DNA from: CAVQZA01 sp963718355
Lineage (GTDB): Bacteria > Actinomycetota > Thermoleophilia > Gaiellales > Gaiellaceae
Direction: 5' to 3'
NCBI GenBank assembly: GCA_963718355.1
Contig: CAVQZA010000013.1
Span: 225,240-289,239, forward strand
DNA length: 64,000 bases
Positions 40,457 through 49,068 of the stretch are shown piece after piece (within the stretch, counting starts at the first letter, position 1; each line of letters opens with the position of its first letter). A program made the translations under genes and the position numbers. Under the pieces are notes generated by a model. The model ran no database searches and was not told the origin of the DNA. It saw nothing but the letters and a program-made list of their open reading frames with translations.

Positions 40457-41724
40457 TCGTATTCGTGCCGACTCTGTGTCAAAAGACGCCGTACGAGATG
40501 GAGCGCGACCACGGCCGAGCGCCGGCGAATCGTCTCCCGGTCGCTCGACAGGCTGAAGTGCGCGTCGCGCTCGTCGGCGGGCGCCGACGCGTGGAAGTAG
40601 ACGAGCCCGACCGGCTTCTCCTCGGTGCCTCCGTCCGGCCCTGCGATGCCGGTCACGGACACCGCGACATCGGCCCCGAGCCGGTCCCGCGCGCCTTGTG
40701 CCATCGCAGCCGCGGTCTCCGCCGACACCGCACCGTAAGCATCGAGCACGTCGACCGGGACACCCAGTTGCGCTTCCTTGACGGCGTTCGCATACGCGAC
40801 GATCCCGCCGAGGAAGACGTCGCTCGACCCGGGGACCGACGTGAGGCGCGCCGCGACGAGTCCTCCGGTGCACGACTCGGCCGTCGCGAGCGTCAGGCCG
40901 CGCACGCGGCAGAGCTCGAGCACGATCTCCTCGATCGGGCGCTCGTCCTGCGAGAACAGGTACTTCTCGAGCGGCTCGCGCAGCGCCGCAGAGAGCTCGT
41001 CGGCCGCCGCCTCGGCACCTTCGTCGACTACGAGGTCGACATGAATCTCGAAGTCCCGCGCACAGATCGTGGCCTCGACGCCGTCGCGCTCGCCACCCGC
41101 GTCCGCGAGCGCACGCGCCACCGCAGACTCGCTCGCGCCGAAGAAACGCAGCACTCTGCGCCCCGGCGGGCGCGCGCGCGTGAGCAGGTCCAGCAGCGGC
41201 CCGGTCTCGAGCGCGCGTGGCCACAGCCGCTGCAGCTCGCCCGGCGGGCCGGGCAGGACCACCGTGACGGCGCGCCCGGTCTCGAGCACGAACCCCGGCG
41301 CGGTGCCCGCGAGCCCGAGCGAGATCGCGCCCTCCGGCAGCGTCGCCTGCTTGCTGACACCCGCTTCGAAGTCGGTGTACGGGCGCCCCATCCGCTCGGC
41401 GAAGCGCCGTGAGATGCCCTCGATCTCGCTCTCCAGCGCCTCGTTCAGCACCATACCGCGGCCCGCGGCGCGCGCGACGAGCTCGGCCGTGCGGTCGTCG
41501 TGTGTCGGCCCGAGCCCGCCGGACGTCACGCAGAGGTCGGCCTCGAGCCCCTCCGCCAGCGCGGGCGCGAGCTCCTCCTCACGGTCGCCTACGATGATGA
41601 TCCGCGCCGGCTCGATCCCGAGCGCGAGCGCCTGTGCGGCGAGATACGGGCCGTTACGGTCGGTTCGCTCTCCGCGCACGAGCTCGCTGCCCGTGATCAC
41701 GAAGACCGCGCGCGGCCGGCTCAA
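40453..41724 (-). CDS. cinA: CinA family protein (competence/damage-inducible, NMN amidohydrolase type)
   Basis: 423 residues from TTG 41724, in a TTGA overlap with the upstream gene. N-terminal MoaB/Mog-like domain (ITGSELVRGERTDRNGPYLA, SGGLGPTHDDRTAELVA, LPGPPGELQRLW) and C-terminal CinA domain (TLATAESCTGGLVAARLTSV, GGIVAYANAVKEAQLGV, VSVTGIAGPDGGTEEKPVGL). The C-terminal domain of this family deamidates nicotinamide mononucleotide; the Ser in ESCTGG is the conserved one. Two-domain length is normal. Confidence 0.93.
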   Translation of the reverse strand: MSRPRAVFVITGSELVRGERTDRNGPYLAAQALALGIEPARIIIVGDREEELAPALAEGLEADLCVTSGGLGPTHDDRTAELVARAAGRGMVLNEALESEIEGISRRFAERMGRPYTDFEAGVSKQATLPEGAISLGLAGTAPGFVLETGRAVTVVLPGPPGELQRLWPRALETGPLLDLLTRARPPGRRVLRFFGASESAVARALADAGGERDGVEATICARDFEIHVDLVVDEGAEAAADELSAALREPLEKYLFSQDERPIEEIVLELCRVRGLTLATAESCTGGLVAARLTSVPGSSDVFLGGIVAYANAVKEAQLGVPVDVLDAYGAVSAETAAAMAQGARDRLGADVAVSVTGIAGPDGGTEEKPVGLVYFHASAPADERDAHFSLSSDRETIRRRSAVVALHLVRRLLTQSRHEYE

Positions 41725-42458
41725 GCGCGAGTCTGCACGACGTGGCCTGACTTCGAGACGGCGATGTTGCTCGGCCCGAGCCCTGACCGCAGCCGCTTCG
41801 TCGATCCGTTCACGATCAGGCGCAGATTCTCGGGCGAGGCGGCGAAGATCCAGACCGAGCGGGCGACGAAGCGCTGCGTTCGGCCCTTTTCGAGCGTGCC
41901 CTGAAACAGCAGACGGCCTGTGAGCGAGCCGGCGTGCACCTGGAGCGCGGAGCTGCCGCGGACGCCCTTGAGGATGACGACCGCAGATCCGGAGGCCACC
42001 GTCGCCGTTGCCGCAGTCGAGGCCGCGGCGGGCGGGCCCAGATTCGGGATGGTGGCGGTCCCGGACGAGCCGCCGAACTTCCACGCGGCGATCACGAGCG
42101 CGGTGATCACGCCGATCGCGACGAGCGTGACGATCACGACGTTCGACTCGACCCGCCGGTGCGCGCGTTCTCGGCGCCGCCCCTCCGCGGTGCGATGCGC
42201 GCGAAACGGCGCGTCGTCCTCGGCCGAGACGTAGCGCGAGTTGTACTCGTCGACGTAGAGCTGCCCGTCGAGGCCGAGGTACTCCGCGTAGGTGCGCAGG
42301 AAGCCTTTGACGTAGGTCTGTGCAGGGAGAATCTCGAACTGCTCGTCCTCGAGCGCGCGCAGATACTTGCCGCGGATCTTCGTCGTCGACTCCGCCTCGG
42401 CGAAGTCGATCTCGCGGCGCAGGCGCGCCTCGCGCAGGCTGTTGCCGATCTCGAACAC
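41721..42458 (-). CDS. RodZ-like helix-turn-helix membrane protein
   Basis: 245 residues, GTG start. N-terminal HTH of the RodZ type (IGNSLREARLRREIDFAEAE, KIRGKYLRALEDEQFEILPA, TYVKGFLRTYAEYLGLD), basic linker, one transmembrane helix (about 105-128), then an extracytoplasmic beta domain (VVILKGVRGSSALQVHAGS to the end) of the DUF4115 type. RodZ links MreB to the wall machinery; no mreB is in the window, so the cell-shape role is inferred. Its place between the transport genes and cinA matches the usual rodZ-cinA context. Confidence 0.8.
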   Translation of the reverse strand: MFEIGNSLREARLRREIDFAEAESTTKIRGKYLRALEDEQFEILPAQTYVKGFLRTYAEYLGLDGQLYVDEYNSRYVSAEDDAPFRAHRTAEGRRRERAHRRVESNVVIVTLVAIGVITALVIAAWKFGGSSGTATIPNLGPPAAASTAATATVASGSAVVILKGVRGSSALQVHAGSLTGRLLFQGTLEKGRTQRFVARSVWIFAASPENLRLIVNGSTKRLRSGLGPSNIAVSKSGHVVQTRA

Positions 42459-42493
42459 GGCCTCAAGTGTAGAGGCCCCGCGGACGGATGGGC

Positions 42494-42841
42494 CTACGCG
42501 CCCGAGAAGTGCGTGAGCAGCGCGTAGAACGCGAGCGCTAGGCCCGCGGCAAGGCCGATCGCGATCCCGAGGAAGCCGAGGCGCCGTCCCCAGCGCGCCT
42601 GCCGCAATCCCCCGGCCCGCCCGAGGGTCCGCTCGACGCGCTCACGCGCCCGCCGCGCCTGCTGAATCGCAAGCAGCCCGAGGAGGATCGGCACCGGGAA
42701 GAGGTACACGGCCTGGAGCACTGTCAGCGCAGTCGAGCGCTGCGCAAACGCGATCGCCGCCGGCAGCGAGACGATCGCCAACACGCCGAGCGCGACCGAG
42801 CCGCGCGCCCGGGCGTTACTGCTTGATGTACGGGCGGCCAA
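42494..42841 (-). CDS. Small integral membrane protein
   Basis: 115 residues from TTG 42841, overlapping the end of the upstream permease gene by 26 bases. Three hydrophobic helices (SVALGVLAIVSLPAAIAF, VLQAVYLFPVPILLGLLAI, FLGIAIGLAAGLALAFYALL) joined by a basic loop (QQARRARERVERTLGRAGG). No recognised family. Lies between the ABC transporter and rodZ-like genes and may be co-transcribed with either. Confidence 0.6.
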   Translation of the reverse strand: MAARTSSSNARARGSVALGVLAIVSLPAAIAFAQRSTALTVLQAVYLFPVPILLGLLAIQQARRARERVERTLGRAGGLRQARWGRRLGFLGIAIGLAAGLALAFYALLTHFSGA

Positions 42842-44039
42842 CCGCTGCCGGGGGAATCGAGCGGCCGATCACTCCGGCGACCGCGATCAGGGTGAGTACG
42901 TACGGCAACGCCTGGAACAGCGTCCCTGCCGACGGCGAGTAGATCTGAAGGCGCTGTGCGATCGCGCTCGAGAACCCGAACAGGCAGGCCGCGCCGAGCG
43001 CTCCGTAAGGCTTCCACTTGCCGAAGATGAGCGCCGCGAGCGCGATGAAACCGCGACCCGCGCTCATGTTCTGGTTGAAGGAGTGCACGAAGCCGATCGA
43101 CAGGTACGCGCCACCGAGCGCGGCGAGCATCCCCGAGAAGGTGACCGAGAGGTAGCGCGTGCGGTACACGGAGACGCCGACGGTATCGGCAGCCCGCGGA
43201 TGTTCGCCGACCGAGCGCAGGCGCAGGCCGGCCGGCGTCCGGAACACGAAGAGCGACGAGACGACGACGAGCAGGAGCGCGAGCCAGACCATCAGGTTCA
43301 TCTGCCCGAACGCGCCCTCGAGGAAGTTCCCGATCAGCGGGACGTGACTCAGGAAGTTCAGATGGATGTCCGGGATCGCCGGGATGTCCGACGGCGTCCC
43401 GTTCGAGCCGTAGATGTCGATGAACAGGAAGCCTGTGATCCCCACCGCGAGGAAGTTGATCGCGGTGCCGCCGACGATCTGGTCGGCGCGCAGGCTGATC
43501 GCGAAGAACGCGTGCAGGAGCCCCATCGCACCGCCGGCCAGCATTGCGATCCCGAGCCCCGCCTCCCAGCTCCCCGTCTTGTCGGCGCCCCAGATTCCGA
43601 AGAACGCGCCCATCAGCATCATCCCCTCGAGGCCGATGTTGACGACGCCGCTCCGTTCGGAGAAGAGGCCGCCGATCGCGGCGAAGATCAGCGGGGTCGC
43701 GAAGCGGAGCGTGGCCGCGGTCAGCGCCGACCATGCGAAGACCACCTCGAGGTTGCCGAGGCTCGAGAACGTCGCAAGCGCGCCGGCCGGGATCGCGAGG
43801 CACGCGCCGACGGCCACGCACCAGCCGAGGCGCTTGTGACCGCGCGCGATCACCCACACGCCGCAGAAGAGGCCGAGAAAGCCGATCGCGATCGGCAGGT
43901 AGATCGTCCGCGCGCTGATCGGCGGCAACGCGACGAGCAGCGCGAGCAGGTCGAGCACGATGCCGACGATGCCGATCGTCTTCGGCCGGCCGATCGTGCC
44001 GATGTCGACGCGCCTGACGGGGATGCCCGAGACGGTCAT
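42816..44039 (-). CDS. BMP-type (nucleoside) ABC transporter permease 2
   Basis: 407 residues, ATG in an ATGA overlap. About ten helices. Core motif block FATPLIFAAIGGLFSERSGV then VNIGLEGMMLMGAFF, and LRSVGEHPRAADTVGVSVYR with GGAYLSIGFVHSFNQNMSAG, characteristic of the second permease of the nucleoside/BmpA ABC systems (YufQ/NupQ type). The first 75 residues add extra helices not typical of the family. Works with the permease and ATPase encoded directly upstream. Confidence 0.9.
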   Translation of the reverse strand: MTVSGIPVRRVDIGTIGRPKTIGIVGIVLDLLALLVALPPISARTIYLPIAIGFLGLFCGVWVIARGHKRLGWCVAVGACLAIPAGALATFSSLGNLEVVFAWSALTAATLRFATPLIFAAIGGLFSERSGVVNIGLEGMMLMGAFFGIWGADKTGSWEAGLGIAMLAGGAMGLLHAFFAISLRADQIVGGTAINFLAVGITGFLFIDIYGSNGTPSDIPAIPDIHLNFLSHVPLIGNFLEGAFGQMNLMVWLALLLVVVSSLFVFRTPAGLRLRSVGEHPRAADTVGVSVYRTRYLSVTFSGMLAALGGAYLSIGFVHSFNQNMSAGRGFIALAALIFGKWKPYGALGAACLFGFSSAIAQRLQIYSPSAGTLFQALPYVLTLIAVAGVIGRSIPPAAVGRPYIKQ

Positions 44040-45274
44040 ACCCCGGCCTCCGCGACCGGCGCCGCGCGGCGTCTCAGCTTCCGCCTCGCATTCCAGATGT
44101 AGAGCACGAGCACATCGGCGCCGACGAACAGGACGACGAGGCCCTGGATGATCTGGGCGAGGTTCCCCGCAAGGTCGGGCCGGAAGATGGACGGGTCGAG
44201 GTGGCGTGTCGAGGTGCCGGTGTAGAGCGCGCCGAAGAGCAGCGCCGCGAAGAAGGTGCCGACCGCGGTGTTCCGCCCGAGCAGCGCCACGGCGATCCCG
44301 ATGAAGCCGATCTGCGAGGCCTGCAGGTCGCTCGTCGAGATGCGGAACGCCCACCCGAGCATGTCGATCGCGCCCGCGAGGCCCGCGAACATGCCGGAGA
44401 TCGCCATCGCCATGAAGTAGTTCCGCGGCACGTTGATCCCGCCGTAGTGCGCGGCCTCGGGGTTGTAGCCGACCGCGCGCACCTGATAGCCGAGCGTCGT
44501 GCGGTTCAGGATGATCCAGAACACGAAGAGCGCACCGCACGCGATGAAGAGGCCGATGTGGAGGCCCTGGAGCTGCGGATTGCCCCAGAACACTGGGAGT
44601 CGCGCGTTCGGGACGACGTCGTTCGAGATCGGCACGAACTTCTGCGTCGAGCTCTGGAGCGGCCCGCCGAGCCCGAACAGATAGCTCCCGCCCCAGTACG
44701 CGATCCAGTTCAACATGATCGTCGAGATCACCTCGTGCGCGCCGGTCGTCGCCTTCAGGAACCCCGCGATCCCGGCCCACGCGCCGCCGGCGATGGTCGC
44801 GATCACCATTGTGAGGAGGATGTGGAGCGGGCCGCTCAGCCCGGCGAAGCTCGAGCCGACCCAGACCGTCATGTAGGCGCCGACCAGGTACTGGCCCTGG
44901 CCGCCGATGTTGAACATCCCGCAGCGGAACGCGAACGCGACCGCGAGGCCGGTGAGGATCAGCGGCGTCGTGATGATCAGCGTCTGCTGGAGGTTCAACG
45001 CAGCGTTCGCGCGCTCGAGGCCCGTGACCCACGGGAAGAACCAGTTCAGGCCCGTGCCGTCGAAGATCGCCTTATAGGTGGTGAGCGGGTTGTGACCCGT
45101 CGCGAGCACCACGAGACCGCCGATCGAGAACGCGAGCAGCGTGGTGACGAGCGGGACGACGAGGCCGCCGGCGCGCTGGGCCAGCGCCATACGCGAAGCG
45201 AGGCTCGGCCCGGTGCCCGGCGGGCCGGTCTCCGCGAGCTCTTCCTCCTGCTTCTCTGGCGACTCGTCGGTCAC
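44036..45274 (-). CDS. BMP-type (nucleoside) ABC transporter permease 1
   Basis: 412 residues, GTG in a GTGA overlap with the ATPase gene. Cytoplasmic N terminus rich in Glu/Pro, then about ten helices. TTPLILTGLAVAFAFRCGMF then NIGGQGQYLVGA is the family signature, followed by IVAFL-like FLKATTGAHEVISTIMLNWI and VRAVGYNPEAAHYGGI. Equivalent of YufP/NupP-type permeases that carry nucleosides. Confidence 0.9.
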   Translation of the reverse strand: MTDESPEKQEEELAETGPPGTGPSLASRMALAQRAGGLVVPLVTTLLAFSIGGLVVLATGHNPLTTYKAIFDGTGLNWFFPWVTGLERANAALNLQQTLIITTPLILTGLAVAFAFRCGMFNIGGQGQYLVGAYMTVWVGSSFAGLSGPLHILLTMVIATIAGGAWAGIAGFLKATTGAHEVISTIMLNWIAYWGGSYLFGLGGPLQSSTQKFVPISNDVVPNARLPVFWGNPQLQGLHIGLFIACGALFVFWIILNRTTLGYQVRAVGYNPEAAHYGGINVPRNYFMAMAISGMFAGLAGAIDMLGWAFRISTSDLQASQIGFIGIAVALLGRNTAVGTFFAALLFGALYTGTSTRHLDPSIFRPDLAGNLAQIIQGLVVLFVGADVLVLYIWNARRKLRRRAAPVAEAGV

Positions 45275-46800
45275 GCGGCCTCCTTCCTGCCGCCGCCGGT
45301 CATCTCGACCCCGAGCTGCTGCTCGGTCACGTCCGGCCCGTGCTCGCCCACGATCCTGCCCTCGTAGATCACGAGGATGCGGTCGGAGAGCGAAAGAATC
45401 TCCTCGAGCTCGAGCGAGACGAGCAGGATCGCGCGCCCCTCGTCACGCTCGGTGACGAGACGGCGGTGCACGAACTCGATCGCGCCCACGTCGAGGCCGC
45501 GCGTCGGCTGCGCCGCGACGAGCACGCGCGGGTCCCGTGACACCTCGCGCGCGATCACGACCTTCTGCTGGTTGCCGCCGGAAAGCGCGCCCGCACGAGT
45601 CGTCGGGCCGCCGCCGCGCACGTCGAACTCCTTCAGCAGCTGCCCCGCGCGGGCGATCAACCGTCCCGGGTAGAGCCAGCCGAACTTCGACGCGGGCTCC
45701 TCGCGGAAGTCGTGCAGCGCGATGTTCTCCGCGAGCGTGAAGTCGAGCACGAGGCCGCGCCGGTGGCGATCCTCGGGGATGTGGCCGACGCCCGCGTCGA
45801 GCATCCTCCGCGCATCCGCGTGGTGAAACTCCTTGCCGGCGACGGTGACCGTCCCGGACGCGGCGCGACGCAGGCCGGTGATCGCGTCGATCAACTCGGA
45901 CTGGCCGTTCGCGTCGACCCCGGCCAGGCCCACGATCTCGCCGGCGCGCACGGTGAAGGTGACCCCCTTGACCGCCTCGAGGTCACGGTCGTCGAAGACG
46001 TGAAGGTCGCTGACCTCGAGCAGCGGCTCGCCGAGGGAGGCCGGCGGCTTCTCGACCCGCAACAGCACGTCGCGCCCGACCATCCCCCGCGCGAGCGAGT
46101 CCTCGGTCGCGCCCTCGCGCGGGACGGTGTCGATCAGCTTGCCGCGCCGGAGCGTCGTGATCCGGTCGGCGATCGTCAGCACCTCGTTGAGCTTGTGCGT
46201 GATGAAGATGATCGACTTCCCCTGCGCGGTCAGGCTCTCGATGATCGCGAAGAGATCCTCGGCCTCCTGCGGCGTCAGCACCGCGGTGGGCTCGTCGAGG
46301 ATCAGGATCTCGGCGCCGCGGTAGAGCGCCTTCAGGATCTCGACCCGCTGCTGCTGGCCGACGGTGATGTTCTGAACCTTCGCGGTCGGGTCGACGGCGA
46401 GGCCGAAGCGCTCCGAGAGGTCACGCACGCTCGCATTCGCGGCGCGCTCATCGAGAAAGATGGCGCCCCGGCGCGGCTCCATGTCGAGGACGATGTTCTC
46501 GGCCACCGTCATCACCGGGATCAGCATGAAGTGCTGGTGGACCATCCCGATCCCGTGCTCGATCGCGGCACGCGGCGAGTCGATCGTGATCGGCTTGGCG
46601 TTGACCAGGATCTCGCCCGAGTCCGGGTGGTAGAGCCCGTAGAGGACGTTCATCAGCGTCGACTTCCCGGCGCCGTTCTCGCCTAGAAGCGCGTGCACCT
46701 CGCCCGCTCTCAGGTCGAAGTCGATTCGGTCGTTCGCGAGCACGCCGGGGAACCGCTTCGTGATCTGGCGGAGCTCGAGGACCGGCGAAGCATCGGGCAT
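45271..46800 (-). CDS. BMP-type (nucleoside) ABC transporter ATPase, duplicated
   Basis: 509 residues with two nucleotide-binding halves. Half 1: Walker A GENGAGKSTLMNVLYG, Q-loop MVHQHFMLIP, signature ITVGQQQRVEI (VGQQQ in place of LSGGQ, usual for this family), Walker B ILILDEPTAVLTP. Half 2: degenerate Walker A GVDANGQSELIDAITG (no Lys), signature LSGGNQQKVVIARE, Walker B-like VLVAAQPTRGLDVG. Same design as sugar/nucleoside importers of the RbsA/YufO type, where only one site is fully catalytic. Confidence 0.92.
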   Translation of the reverse strand: MPDASPVLELRQITKRFPGVLANDRIDFDLRAGEVHALLGENGAGKSTLMNVLYGLYHPDSGEILVNAKPITIDSPRAAIEHGIGMVHQHFMLIPVMTVAENIVLDMEPRRGAIFLDERAANASVRDLSERFGLAVDPTAKVQNITVGQQQRVEILKALYRGAEILILDEPTAVLTPQEAEDLFAIIESLTAQGKSIIFITHKLNEVLTIADRITTLRRGKLIDTVPREGATEDSLARGMVGRDVLLRVEKPPASLGEPLLEVSDLHVFDDRDLEAVKGVTFTVRAGEIVGLAGVDANGQSELIDAITGLRRAASGTVTVAGKEFHHADARRMLDAGVGHIPEDRHRRGLVLDFTLAENIALHDFREEPASKFGWLYPGRLIARAGQLLKEFDVRGGGPTTRAGALSGGNQQKVVIAREVSRDPRVLVAAQPTRGLDVGAIEFVHRRLVTERDEGRAILLVSLELEEILSLSDRILVIYEGRIVGEHGPDVTEQQLGVEMTGGGRKEAA

Positions 46801-46828
46801 CCGCGGGATTCTATGACGCCCGGAAAGA

Positions 46829-46859
46829 CGGAGGGGCGGGCACCTGGCCCGCCCCTCCG
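46829..46859 (-). terminator. Strong hairpin between binding-protein and ATPase genes
   Basis: 13-bp GC-rich perfect stem (CGGAGGGGCGGGC/GCCCGCCCCTCCG) with a 5-base loop, 24 bases after the binding-protein stop. It would reduce read-through, leaving the binding protein in excess over ATPase and permeases, a common arrangement. Confidence 0.7.
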
Positions 46860-46883
46860 GACGAAACGATTGCTACGAGTGCT

Positions 46884-47918
46884 CTACGCGACCGTGGTCG
46901 GGATGTTCTTGATCTTCCCGGCCTTGATCGCTGCCTGGACCGCGAGCACCTTGGCGACGATCGCCTTCGGCACCTTCTTGCTGATCGTGCCGATGCCCGA
47001 GCCGCCCTGCTTGACGCCGAAGGTGCGGTTGGTGCCGCCCTTGTACGCGCCCTTGGTGAAGGCCTGGATCGTCTGGAAGACGCCCTGGTCGACCTTCTTG
47101 ATCGCGCTGGTCAGCATCTGCGGGCCGAGGAACAGCTGGTCGCTGTCCACGCCGATTCCCCAGATGTTGCTCTCCTTGGCCGCGTCGAGGACGCCGAGGC
47201 CACAGCCGCCGGCGACCTGGAACTCGACCTGCGAGCCCTGAGCGATCTGCTGGAGCGCGACTTCCTTGCACTTCGCCTGATCGACGAAGTCCTGGGAGTA
47301 GCCGTTGAGCTCCGTGGCGGCCGGATCGGCCTTCTTCAGGCCGGCCTTGAAGCCGGCGATGTAGCGGTCGACCGGCGGGATCTTGAGACCGCCGACCGTG
47401 CCGGCGACCTGCTTGCCGCCCTTGGCCTTCATCACGAGCCCGGCGAGGTAGCCGGCGAGGTAGCCCGACTCCTGCTCCTTGAACAGGATGCCCTGGACGT
47501 TCGTGGGCTTGTCGGCGATGGACGTAGCGTCGACATCGACGATGGCGAACTTGGTGTTCGGGAACTGCTTCGCGACCTGGTCGACGGCATCCGTCATCAG
47601 GAAGCCGACCGCGATCACGAGGCCGTAGCCTTGCTGGGCGAGGCTCGAGAGGTTCGGGACGTAATCCGTCGCCGACTTCGACTCGAGCACGCGGCCCGAA
47701 ACCTTGAGCTGCTTCTGTGCCTGCTGGAGGCCGACATAGGCCAGATGGTTGAAGCCACGATCGTTGAGCCCGCCGATGTCGGTCACGAGACCGACCTTCG
47801 GGGCTGCCTGGTGCGCCGCAGGCGCGTGGTGTGCTGCGCTGGCCGACCCGGCCGCGACCGCAATTGCGACCGCCGCAATGGCTACGACAGCGAGCAGCAG
47901 GAACCTTTTGATCCTCAC
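46884..47918 (-). CDS. BMP-family substrate-binding protein without lipobox
   Basis: 344 residues from GTG 47918, which has GAGGAGG 7 bases upstream (the longer frame to 47963 lacks this). Signal peptide RIKRFLLLAVVAIAAVAIAV ending SASAAHH, with no Cys lipobox. BMP domain: VGLVTDIGGLNDRGFNHLAY, LIAVGFLMTDAV-like region, FKEQESGYLAGYLAGL, GGLKIPPVDRYIAGF and ELNGYSQDFVDQAKCKEVA. It binds nucleosides in characterised relatives. About 50 percent or more similar to the lipoprotein encoded directly upstream. Release without an anchor is unusual in a Gram-positive-type cell. Confidence 0.88.
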   Translation of the reverse strand: MRIKRFLLLAVVAIAAVAIAVAAGSASAAHHAPAAHQAAPKVGLVTDIGGLNDRGFNHLAYVGLQQAQKQLKVSGRVLESKSATDYVPNLSSLAQQGYGLVIAVGFLMTDAVDQVAKQFPNTKFAIVDVDATSIADKPTNVQGILFKEQESGYLAGYLAGLVMKAKGGKQVAGTVGGLKIPPVDRYIAGFKAGLKKADPAATELNGYSQDFVDQAKCKEVALQQIAQGSQVEFQVAGGCGLGVLDAAKESNIWGIGVDSDQLFLGPQMLTSAIKKVDQGVFQTIQAFTKGAYKGGTNRTFGVKQGGSGIGTISKKVPKAIVAKVLAVQAAIKAGKIKNIPTTVA

Positions 47919-48023
47919 TCGTTTCCTCCTCGTCAGAGTTCTGTCCGGCCGCAGTCCGAGCAACGGCCCAGTGAATAGAGACGGCGACTCTACGCCGAAG
48001 TTGGCGGTCCTGCCAGCCTGAGG

Positions 48024-49058
48024 CTAGGGCACGGTGGTCGGGATGTTCTTCACGACCCCGGAGATGATCTGCTGGCGCACCTTGGCGACGGCCACGGCGA
48101 GGCCGTCGTTGGCCTTCGGGCTGAACTTGCCGACCCCGACGCCGTCGCGGTCGAGCCCGAACACCGAGTCCTCGCCGCCCTTGAACGTGCCGTCCTGGAC
48201 GTCCTGGATCGTGAGGAACACCGCCTGGTCGACCTTCTTCAGCGCGCTCGTGAGCACCTGCGAGCCGATGTAACCCTGGTCGGCGTCGACGCCGATCGCC
48301 CAGACCTTCTGCTCCTTGGCCGCGTCGAGCACGCCGAGCCCACAGCCGCCCGCAACGGCGAATACGACCTTGGCGCCCTGGGCGATCTGCTGGAGCGCGA
48401 GCTCCTTGCACTTCGCCTGGTCGACCCAGTCCTGCGAGTAGCCGTTGAGCAGCCTGATCTTCGGGTCGGCGGCCTTCGCGCCCGCCTGATAGCCGGCGAT
48501 GTAGCGGTCGACCGGCGGCTGCTTCTCGCCGCCGACGCTGCCGATCACGTGCGGCCCGGGCGTGCCCTTGAGCTGCAGCGCCGCGGCGTAGCCCGCGAGG
48601 TAGCCCGCCTCCTGCTCCTTGAAGATCAAACCGCGGACGTTGCCAGGCTTGCCCGTGAGGTCGGCGTTCGAAACGTCGACGATCGCAAAGCGCGAGTTCG
48701 GGAACGCCGCCGCAGCCTTCGCCACCGCGGCCGCCTGGTCGAAGCCGACCGAGATGATCAGGTCGTAGCCCTTGCGCGCGAGCGTCGAGAGATTCGGGAC
48801 GTAGTCGGCGGGGCTCGACGACTGGTAGACGACTCCCTTTACTCCCAGCACCTTCTCGGCCTTCTGGAGGCCGCCGTAGGCGAGTTGGTTGAAGCCGTGG
48901 TCGTTGAGCTGGCCGATGTCCGTGACGAGGCCGACGCGGAGCGGTCCCTGGCCGGTGGTCGACGTCGTGCCGCTGCTCTTCTTGCCTCCGCCGCCGCCGC
49001 AGCCCGCCACGAGCAGCGCGAGCACCAGAGCGATCAGGGAGACACGAGACGCTCTCAT
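48024..49058 (-). CDS. BMP-family substrate-binding lipoprotein
   Basis: 344 residues. Lipoprotein signal: MRASRVSLIALVLALLVAGC, then a Gly/Ser/Thr linker. BMP domain parallels the next gene (VGLVTDIGQLNDHGFNQLAY, FKEQEAGYLAGYAAAL, GGEKQPPVDRYIAGYQAG, LLNGYSQDWVDQAKCKELA, AVAGGCGLGVLDAAKE). It is the likely membrane-anchored receptor of the same importer. The two genes are tandem duplicates that have diverged. Confidence 0.9.
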   Translation of the reverse strand: MRASRVSLIALVLALLVAGCGGGGGKKSSGTTSTTGQGPLRVGLVTDIGQLNDHGFNQLAYGGLQKAEKVLGVKGVVYQSSSPADYVPNLSTLARKGYDLIISVGFDQAAAVAKAAAAFPNSRFAIVDVSNADLTGKPGNVRGLIFKEQEAGYLAGYAAALQLKGTPGPHVIGSVGGEKQPPVDRYIAGYQAGAKAADPKIRLLNGYSQDWVDQAKCKELALQQIAQGAKVVFAVAGGCGLGVLDAAKEQKVWAIGVDADQGYIGSQVLTSALKKVDQAVFLTIQDVQDGTFKGGEDSVFGLDRDGVGVGKFSPKANDGLAVAVAKVRQQIISGVVKNIPTTVP

Positions 49059-49068
49059 CGCCGGGATG

